From Thermoflexales bacterium (GTDB taxonomy: Bacteria > Chloroflexota > Anaerolineae > B4-G1 > DUEL01), in the NCBI GenBank assembly GCA_014360895.1, contig JACIWQ010000026.1, forward strand, positions 1 to 33,261: 33,261 nucleotides of DNA, read 5' to 3'. The first letter of the stretch is position 1. Every line of letters begins with the position of its first letter. The notes beneath the pieces were generated by a model, which saw only the letters and a list, made by a program, of their open reading frames with translations, searched no databases and was not told where the DNA came from. This document shows positions 26,524-33,261 of this stretch, piece after piece. The translations under genes and the position numbers were made by a program.

Positions 26524-28875
26524 TCAGGGCCGCTCCGCGATGACCGCCTGGCCCAGGGAAATCCCCGCGATGACCGCCTGGCCCAGGGAGATGCCCGCGT
26601 CGTTGGGCGGGACCAGGCGGTGGACGTAGACCGTGAACCCCGCTTCCTCCAGGAGTGCCATCGTCTTCCCCAGCAAGGTGATGTTCTGGAAGACGCCGCC
26701 GGAGAGGGCCACTTCGTTCAGGCCGGTCCCGGCGCGCAGCCGCAGGCAGACCTCCCGCACCATCGCCGCCACGCCGTTGTGGAAGCGGGCCGCGATCACG
26801 CCGACGGGCACCCCGTCCCGCACATCCTCCACGACGGCCCGGACCACCGGCGCCGGGTCTATCTCCTCTCCCACTCCGAATGGGTACGCCTCCTCCACGC
26901 CCTCCGCCACCTGCATCTCCAGTTCCACCGCCGCCTGGGCCTCGTAGTTGATCTCCTGGCGCACCCCGGCCAGCGCGGCGACAGCATCAAAGAGCCGCCC
27001 CATGCTGGAGGTGGGGACGACGTTCAGCCCTTGGACCAGTTGCCGCTCCAAGACGGCCCGTTCGGCCTCCGTCGCGGCGGCCACGGGCGGCAGGCCCTCG
27101 TCCCAGGAGACCCCCGCCGCCCAGAGGTGGGCCAGGGCCGTCCGGTAGGGCCGCCGGATCGCCGCGTCGCCTCCGGGAAGGGGGATGTAGCGGAGGTGGG
27201 CCACCCGCCGGAAGGACGCGTAGTCCGCAATCAGAAACTCCCCACCCCAGATGGCCCCATCCGTCCCGTAGCCGGTGCCGTCAAAGGCCACGCCGATGAC
27301 CGGACGGTCGCCCGCCAGTCCGTTCTCCGCCATGCACGCGGCGATATGGGCGTGGTGGTGCTGGACGGGGACGAGGGGCAGACGGCCTGCCCGTTCCCGC
27401 GCGTAGCGGGTGGAGAGGTAGGCCGGGTGCAGGTCATGGGCCACGACCTCCGGCTCCACCCGGAAGGTCCGCTTCAACTGCTCCACCATGTCCTCAAAGA
27501 AGCGCAGCGTCTCGTAGTTCTCCATATCGCCGATGTGCTGGCTGAGGAAGGCATACTGCTCGCGGGTCAGGCAGAAGGTGTTCTTCAGTTCGGCCCCCAC
27601 CGCCAGGACAGGCCGGACGGAGAAGGGCAGGTGGACGGGGTACGGCGCGTAGCCGCGCGAGCGCCGGATGGGGAGTTCGGCCCCCCGAAAGATGCGGGTG
27701 ACGCTATCGTCGCAGCGGGCGTGAATCTCCCGGTCGTGGAGGAGGAACGCATCCGCCAGTGCGGCCAGCTGCTCCAGCGCCTCCTCGTTCCGGGTGACAA
27801 TGGGCTCCTCGGAGTAGTTGCCGGAGGTCATCACCAGCGCGAGGGGGAAGCCCTCCGCCGGTTCCAGGAGCAGGTAGTGGAGGGGGGTGTAGGGGAGCAT
27901 GACGCCCAGGTAGCGGTTGCCCGGCGCCACCAGCGGGGAGATGGGGGCATCCGCCCGGCGGCGCAGGAGGACGATGGGCCGCTGACGGGAGGTCAGCAGG
28001 GCCCGCTCTGCCTCGTTTACCTCGCAGTACCGCTCCACCGTCGGGAGGTCAAAGGACATAATGGCGAAGGGTTTGTCCACCCGTCCCTTGCGCTCCCGCA
28101 GGCGGGCCACCGGCGCGTCGGTGGTGGCGTCGCAGGCCAGGTGGAATCCCCCCAGTCCTTTGACGGCGACAATCCGGCCCTCCCGAATCGCCGCACGCGC
28201 GGCCTGCAGGGCCTCCTCGCCGTAGAGGGGTGGGGCATCCGGCGCGGCCCGGAACTCCAGCCGTGGCCCGCAGACCGGGCATGCGTTGGGCTGGGCGTGG
28301 AAACGGCGGTTGGCCGGGTCGTCGTACTCTGCCTGGCAATCCGGGCACATCACGAAGGGAGCCATCGTCGTGTTGGGCCGGTCGTAGGGGATGTCCCGGA
28401 TAATGGTGAAGCGGGGGCCGCAGTTGGTGCAGTTGATGAAGGGGTAGCGGTAGCGCCGGTCGCGGGGGTCAAAAAGTTCCCGCAGGCAGTCGTCGCAGAT
28501 GGCGACATCCGGCGAGATGGGGACGAATTCCCCCGGCCGGGCCTCGGAGTGGAGGATGCGGAAAGGCCTCACCCCCACCCCCCCCCCCCCCTCCCCCTCT
28601 CCCGTGTGATGGGAGAGGGGAAGGGGGGTGACGGTGATGCGCTCAATGCGGGCCAGAGGTGGGGCCTCTGTCCGCAGGCGGGCGATGAATTCGTCCAGGA
28701 CGGCCTCCGGGCCCACCGCTTCTATCTCCACCCCGGAGGAACTGTTGAGCACCCAGCCGGAAAGGCCCAGGCGGGTCGCCAGGTTGTAGACGAAGGGGCG
28801 AAAGCCCACCCCTTGGACGATGCCGGTAATGTGGATGCGGCGGGAGACGAGGGGGCTGTTAGCGGCGCCGTCCAT
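26524..28875 (-). CDS. hypF: Carbamoyltransferase HypF
   Basis: Acylphosphatase-like [26 protein letters not shown]; paired CxxC zinc fingers; [27 protein letters not shown]. Confidence 0.96.
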   Translation of the reverse strand: MDGAANSPLVSRRIHITGIVQGVGFRPFVYNLATRLGLSGWVLNSSSGVEIEAVGPEAVLDEFIARLRTEAPPLARIERITVTPLPLSHHTGEGEGGGGVGVRPFRILHSEARPGEFVPISPDVAICDDCLRELFDPRDRRYRYPFINCTNCGPRFTIIRDIPYDRPNTTMAPFVMCPDCQAEYDDPANRRFHAQPNACPVCGPRLEFRAAPDAPPLYGEEALQAARAAIREGRIVAVKGLGGFHLACDATTDAPVARLRERKGRVDKPFAIMSFDLPTVERYCEVNEAERALLTSRQRPIVLLRRRADAPISPLVAPGNRYLGVMLPYTPLHYLLLEPAEGFPLALVMTSGNYSEEPIVTRNEEALEQLAALADAFLLHDREIHARCDDSVTRIFRGAELPIRRSRGYAPYPVHLPFSVRPVLAVGAELKNTFCLTREQYAFLSQHIGDMENYETLRFFEDMVEQLKRTFRVEPEVVAHDLHPAYLSTRYARERAGRLPLVPVQHHHAHIAACMAENGLAGDRPVIGVAFDGTGYGTDGAIWGGEFLIADYASFRRVAHLRYIPLPGGDAAIRRPYRTALAHLWAAGVSWDEGLPPVAAATEAERAVLERQLVQGLNVVPTSSMGRLFDAVAALAGVRQEINYEAQAAVELEMQVAEGVEEAYPFGVGEEIDPAPVVRAVVEDVRDGVPVGVIAARFHNGVAAMVREVCLRLRAGTGLNEVALSGGVFQNITLLGKTMALLEEAGFTVYVHRLVPPNDAGISLGQAVIAGISLGQAVIAERP
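28569..28632. repeat. Palindromic repeat with a C14 run, in frame within hypF
   Basis: tcaccccca-C14-tccccctctcccgtgtgatgggagaggggaaggggggtga; encodes [18 protein letters not shown]. Confidence 0.75.
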
Positions 28876-30178
28876 TCTGGGCCACCTTTCCCAGGGCCAG
28901 GAGGGCCGCCAGCGCGGCGGCCACCAGGCCGGGGTTTGTCTTCAGAAACGAGGCCGCGCCTCTCAGGGGAGCAGGGACGGCCGCCGGGAGAGCAGGCGAT
29001 GGCGTCGGTGGGGGCGTGGGGGTCGCCGTCGGCGAAGGGGTGGGCGTCGCGGTGGGCGTGGGAGTCGGCGTGGCGGTGGGGGTCGGCGTCGCCGTCGGCG
29101 ACGGCGTGGGTGTGGGGGACGGCGTAGGGGTCGTCGTTGGCGTTGGCGGGAGGGGCGAAGGTATCGGCGATGGCAGCGGTGAAGGGGACGGTAAGGCCGC
29201 AGGCATCACCGCCGGAGATGCCCCAACCCGGTACGCCTCCGCCAGTTCGCGGGTCAGGTTCAGGTAGAGTTCTCCGTACCCCATGCTGGGCTCAATCTGC
29301 GTCCCCTCCATCCATTCGTTGAAACTGGTGACGATGACCCAGTCGGCCCCGCTCTGGGTCGCGCCCTGCCAGCAGCGGCGATAGTACTCCCCACCGGCCC
29401 GGTCGCGGACGAAGGCGTCGGCGCGGCCGGTGGCCCGGTCGTCGTATCCGGGCATGACCGTTGCCACCCAGAACTTCTCCGCACCGTTCCGGGCGCTCCA
29501 ATCCCGCACCCGTCGGCCCCAGCGGGTCAGCACCCCCTCCGGCGCCGGGTCCCAGGCGACGCTGTAAAGATGGTTGCCGTCAAACACCCGCAGGTAGTCC
29601 AGGTTCGTCCCTTCGGCAATCCAAATGGTCTCCCGGTTGGGGTCCACCTCCTGCCGGATGGCCTGCCAGGTCTCCACAGAGTACCGCTCCTGTCGCCAGA
29701 AGAAGATGACGGGACGCCCGCCCACCCGCAGGTAGGCAGGATGGGCCGCGTGGACCGTCCGCAGATGCCGGAGCGCGGCGACCACGTCGCCGGTGGAGTG
29801 GATGAAAGGACTGGTCAGTTCCAGGTCCACGGCGGCGGCGAGGCCATGTCGGGCCGCGATGTCCAGGAGCAGCGCAAAATTGGTCTCCGTCTGGTTGTTG
29901 GCGATCCAGGGGCCGTACCAGGACTGGACGAGAGCATCAATCCCGGCCTGACGGGCCCAGAGGACGTGCCGCTCTATGGTCGCCGGGTCGGCGGAGACAT
30001 ACCGCTGGGTCGGGTAGTCGGAGAGAGACCGTTCCCAGGTCGTCATGTCGTACCAGGCGTAGTAGAAAGCCAGAACCAGGCGCTCCCCGGAGGCGTGGAG
30101 GGTGGGCGCGCCGAGTCCGATGAGCACCAGTCCCAGAAGAAATCCATATCCGCATTTCCGAAACATCGTGGGATGCAT
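28859..30178 (-). CDS. GH99-like glycoside hydrolase with Pro/Thr-rich linker and C-terminal TM anchor
   Basis: Signal-like N-terminus; [48 protein letters not shown] tail; hydrophobic C-terminus. Start may instead be 30166. Confidence 0.85.
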   Translation of the reverse strand: MHPTMFRKCGYGFLLGLVLIGLGAPTLHASGERLVLAFYYAWYDMTTWERSLSDYPTQRYVSADPATIERHVLWARQAGIDALVQSWYGPWIANNQTETNFALLLDIAARHGLAAAVDLELTSPFIHSTGDVVAALRHLRTVHAAHPAYLRVGGRPVIFFWRQERYSVETWQAIRQEVDPNRETIWIAEGTNLDYLRVFDGNHLYSVAWDPAPEGVLTRWGRRVRDWSARNGAEKFWVATVMPGYDDRATGRADAFVRDRAGGEYYRRCWQGATQSGADWVIVTSFNEWMEGTQIEPSMGYGELYLNLTRELAEAYRVGASPAVMPAALPSPSPLPSPIPSPLPPTPTTTPTPSPTPTPSPTATPTPTATPTPTPTATPTPSPTATPTPPPTPSPALPAAVPAPLRGAASFLKTNPGLVAAALAALLALGKVAQNGRRR

Positions 30179-30211
30179 TCTACCATACAACGCCGAAGAT
30201 TGGAAGTCCAT

Positions 30212-30240
30212 TTGGCCTCCGGCCTGACTTGTGGTACAAT
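30212..30240 (+). promoter_or_regulatory. Sigma70-like promoter for the PHP gene
   Basis: TTGGCC, 17 bp, TACAAT; GTG begins 7 nt after the -10. Confidence 0.6.
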
Positions 30241-30247
30241 CGTTCCC

Positions 30248-31048
30248 GTGATTCCCGATTTCCACACCCATACTCATTTCTCCTTTGATAGCCAGGCCCT
30301 GCCGGAAGAGGTCTGCCGGGCCGCCGTGGCCCGGGGGATGCCGGAGGTCGCCCTCACCGACCACATGGACCTGAACCCGCTGGACGGGGGCTACGGCTAC
30401 TTCCGGCCGGAGGCGCACTGGCAGGGCCTGCAGGACTGTCGGGCCCAGCTGGACGGCCGCGTGCGCGTCCACATCGGGCTGGAGTGCGGCGAACCCCACC
30501 TCTTCCGGGAGGGGTTGAGCGGCATCCTGGCCGCCCACGAGTACGACGTGGTCCTGGGCTCCATCCACTGGGTGGGGCACCGTCCCGTGGAGACGGCCGA
30601 GTTTTTTGACGGCCTGGACTTCCAGGAAGGGATTGAGCTCTATCTGGAGGAACTGGCCTGCCTGGCCGAGGAGGGTGATTACGACATCCTGGCCCATCCG
30701 GACATCATTCGGCGGGCGGTTTTTCACCGATTCGGCCGAACGGACCTGGATTGGACTCCCTACGAGGCCCCGATGCGGCGGGTTCTGCGGGTGGTGGCCG
30801 GACGGGGGAAGGCGCTGGAAGTGAATACGTCCTACCGGCGGCGCGGCATGGGGCCGCCCGGGCCGTCTATCCAGGTCCTGCGCTGGTTTCGGGAGGAGGG
30901 GGGCCGGTGGGTTACCCTGGGCTCCGATGCCCATCGCCCGGAGGATGTGGGCGCGGATTTCGGGGAGGCGCTGGATATGGTTCGGGCGGCCGGGTTTGAG
31001 GGGGTCGCCGTCTTCCGCCAGCGAAGGCCGTACCGGGTTCCGATTTGA
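30248..31048 (+). CDS. PHP-domain histidinol-phosphatase-like protein
   Basis: [57 protein letters not shown] start. Confidence 0.92.
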   Translation: MIPDFHTHTHFSFDSQALPEEVCRAAVARGMPEVALTDHMDLNPLDGGYGYFRPEAHWQGLQDCRAQLDGRVRVHIGLECGEPHLFREGLSGILAAHEYDVVLGSIHWVGHRPVETAEFFDGLDFQEGIELYLEELACLAEEGDYDILAHPDIIRRAVFHRFGRTDLDWTPYEAPMRRVLRVVAGRGKALEVNTSYRRRGMGPPGPSIQVLRWFREEGGRWVTLGSDAHRPEDVGADFGEALDMVRAAGFEGVAVFRQRRPYRVPI

Positions 31049-31189
31049 TTCCGGCATCCGGGCACAAAACTTCGTTGGAAATCAGACGCGGATGAACGCG
31101 GGCAGTGGCCCAGAGAATCCGTTCGGTGTTCAACAGGCGGACGCCATCGCCGACGCTGCCCATCTGACGCCCAATCAGGCGGAAAGCGT

Positions 31190-31251
31190 GTCTGAAAAGT
31201 CCTGTGCGCCCAAAGTATACCCGAAGGTCAACCTATAGCAACTTTTCAGAC
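31190..31251. repeat. 11-bp perfect inverted repeat (62-bp element)
   Basis: gtctgaaaagt (31190-31200) and acttttcagac (31241-31251). Confidence 0.75.
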
Positions 31252-31276
31252 TATCTCTTGGATTTCAGGAGGTAGA

Positions 31277-32245
31277 TTGAGCCCTCTTCTGGATGTCCGG
31301 GACCTCACCGTGCGCTTCTACACGCTGGACGGCGTTGTCCACGCCGTCAACGGCATCTCCTACACCCTGGACGAGGGGGAAACACTGGGGATTGTCGGCG
31401 AGAGCGGGTGTGGCAAGAGCGTCAGCGTCCTGGCCCTGATGCGGCTGATCCAGGAGCCGCCGGGCCGGATTGAATCCGGGCAGGCCCTCTATCGGGGCGA
31501 GGACCTGCTCCGACTGACCGAGGAGCAGATGGAGCAGGTGCGCGGGAAGGAAATCGCGATGGTCTTCCAGGACCCGATGACGGCCTTCAACCCCGTCCTG
31601 ACCATCGGCCGCCAGATTGCCGAGACGCTGGTCACCCATATGGGGATGTCCTGGCGGGAGGCCTACTCCCGGGCAGCGGAACTGTTGACGATGGTGGGTA
31701 TCCCCCAGGCGGCGGAGCGTTGCAGGGACTATCCCCATCAGTTCTCCGGCGGCATGCGCCAGCGGGCGATGATTGCGATGGCCCTGGCCTGCAACCCCAG
31801 CATCCTCATCGCCGACGAACCCACCACCGCGCTGGACGTCACCATCCAGGCGCAGATTATAGACCTGGTCAAGCGGCTGCGGGACCAACTGGGGATGGCC
31901 GTCATCTGGATCACCCACGACCTGGGCATCATCGCCGGTCTGGCGGAGCGGGTGCTGGTGATGTACGCGGGCTTTATTGTGGAGAAAGGGCGGGTGGACG
32001 ACATCTATAGCACCCCGCGCCATCCGTACACGCTGGCGCTCTTGCGTTCCCTTCCCCGGGTGGACCGCTCCAGCGGGGACCGGCTGGCGACCATTGGTGG
32101 GTTGCCGCCGGACCTGCTCCGCCTGCCCGAGGGTTGTCCCTTTGCCCCCCGGTGCGCGTTGGTGCAGGAACGCTGTCGGTATGAGCGTCCGGTTCTGCGC
32201 CCCGTCGGCCCCGACCACGAGGCGGCCTGCTGGATAGACCTTTAG
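31277..32245 (+). CDS. Oligopeptide/dipeptide ABC transporter ATP-binding protein (OppD/DppD-type)
   Basis: [37 protein letters not shown]-terminal [17 protein letters not shown] start after AGGAGG. Confidence 0.94.
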   Translation: MSPLLDVRDLTVRFYTLDGVVHAVNGISYTLDEGETLGIVGESGCGKSVSVLALMRLIQEPPGRIESGQALYRGEDLLRLTEEQMEQVRGKEIAMVFQDPMTAFNPVLTIGRQIAETLVTHMGMSWREAYSRAAELLTMVGIPQAAERCRDYPHQFSGGMRQRAMIAMALACNPSILIADEPTTALDVTIQAQIIDLVKRLRDQLGMAVIWITHDLGIIAGLAERVLVMYAGFIVEKGRVDDIYSTPRHPYTLALLRSLPRVDRSSGDRLATIGGLPPDLLRLPEGCPFAPRCALVQERCRYERPVLRPVGPDHEAACWIDL

Positions 32246-32264
32246 CGGATACGGATGAGCGCGG

Positions 32265-33245
32265 ATGAACGCGGATAACGTGCTGGTCCGAGTGGAAAAC
32301 CTGAAGAAGCACTTCCCCATCACCCGGGGCATCCTCGTCCAGCGCCAGGTGGGGGCGGTGCAGGCGGTGGACGGCATCACCTTTGACATCTACCGGGGGG
32401 AAACCCTGGGGCTGGTGGGGGAGAGCGGTTGCGGCAAGACGACCGCCGGGCGGACCATTCTGCTCCTGTATCCCCCGACCGCCGGGCGGGTGATTTTTGA
32501 CGGGACCGACCTGACGGCGCTCAAAGGCGAGGCCCTGCGCCGGATGCGTCGCCGGATGCAGATGGTCTTCCAGGACCCCTTCGCCTCGCTGAACCCCCGG
32601 ATGACCATTGCCCGCATCATCGGCGAGCCCATCCGGGTCCACAAATTAGTCTCCAATCGCAAGGAAGAGATAGAGCGGGTCCAGGAACTGCTCCGGCTGG
32701 TGCAACTGAACCCCCGCTTCGTCAACCGCTACCCGCACGAATTCTCCGGCGGTCAACGGCAGCGCATCGGTATCGCCCGCGCGCTGGCCTCTAATCCGGA
32801 ATTCATCGTCTGCGATGAGCCTATCTCGGCGCTGGATGTCTCCATTCAGGCCCAGATTGTGAACCTGCTGGAGGACCTGCAGGACCAGTTGGGGCTGACC
32901 TACCTTTTTATTGCCCACGACCTGAGCATGGTCCGCCACATCTGCGACCGGGTGGCGGTGATGTATTTGGGTCGGATTGTGGAACTGGCCCCGAAAGACG
33001 AACTCTACGACCATCCGCTCCACCCGTACACCCAGGCGTTGCTCTCGGCGGTGCCGGTGCCGGACCCGGCGGTGGAGCGGCGCCGTCGGCGCATCATTCT
33101 GGAGGGGGACGTCCCCAGCCCGGTCAACCCGCCCCCGGGCTGCCGGTTTCGTACCCGCTGCCCGCTGGCCGCGCAGTGCCCGGATGAGGAGCCGGTCTGG
33201 CGGGACGTGGGGGGTGGGCACTGGGTGGCCTGCCATCAGGTGTGA
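32265..33245 (+). CDS. Oligopeptide/dipeptide ABC transporter ATP-binding protein (OppF/DppF-type)
   Basis: [51 protein letters not shown]-terminal [13 protein letters not shown]. Confidence 0.94.
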   Translation: MNADNVLVRVENLKKHFPITRGILVQRQVGAVQAVDGITFDIYRGETLGLVGESGCGKTTAGRTILLLYPPTAGRVIFDGTDLTALKGEALRRMRRRMQMVFQDPFASLNPRMTIARIIGEPIRVHKLVSNRKEEIERVQELLRLVQLNPRFVNRYPHEFSGGQRQRIGIARALASNPEFIVCDEPISALDVSIQAQIVNLLEDLQDQLGLTYLFIAHDLSMVRHICDRVAVMYLGRIVELAPKDELYDHPLHPYTQALLSAVPVPDPAVERRRRRIILEGDVPSPVNPPPGCRFRTRCPLAAQCPDEEPVWRDVGGGHWVACHQV

Positions 33246-33261
33246 CGGGATATGGCGGCGG

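Noticed and set aside
26506-29127. 873-aa + strand ORF
   Set aside because: Antisense to hypF, whose motifs are unambiguous.
31265-32389. 374-aa reverse ORF over the oppD-like gene
   Set aside because: Antisense reading of a well-supported ABC ATPase.

Overview
High-GC bacterial chromosomal window. Gene content and repeat style suggest Chloroflexota/Anaerolineae (inference). It is mostly housekeeping and metabolic genes: coaE, recO, priA, an ABC ATPase, a Yip1-like protein, NfeD, a thioredoxin-like lipoprotein, a large TM/beta-propeller/M15-like/glycosidase fusion, korB-korA, rsfS, an MFS transporter, an asparaginase, smc, ttcA, a decayed toxin-antitoxin cluster, rfbB, two FHA proteins, a CoA-transferase pair plus thiolase, yajC, hypF, a GH99-like protein, a PHP phosphatase and two oligopeptide-type ABC ATPases. 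No CRISPR array, rRNA, tRNA or intact transposase was found. The main unexplained structure is a dense set of short palindromic or modular intergenic repeats. Some are nested in each other, and several intrude into genes: in frame inside the SMC hinge and the HypF linker, and at the ends of SMC, KorA and the second Opp ATPase. Other leads are the fusion protein at 7063-9927, a probable CTG start for RsfS, leaderless-looking promoters at the fhaA-like and PHP genes, an internally deleted PIN-domain remnant next to a frameshifted antitoxin-like gene, and an unlisted 41-aa ORF coupled to ttcA.
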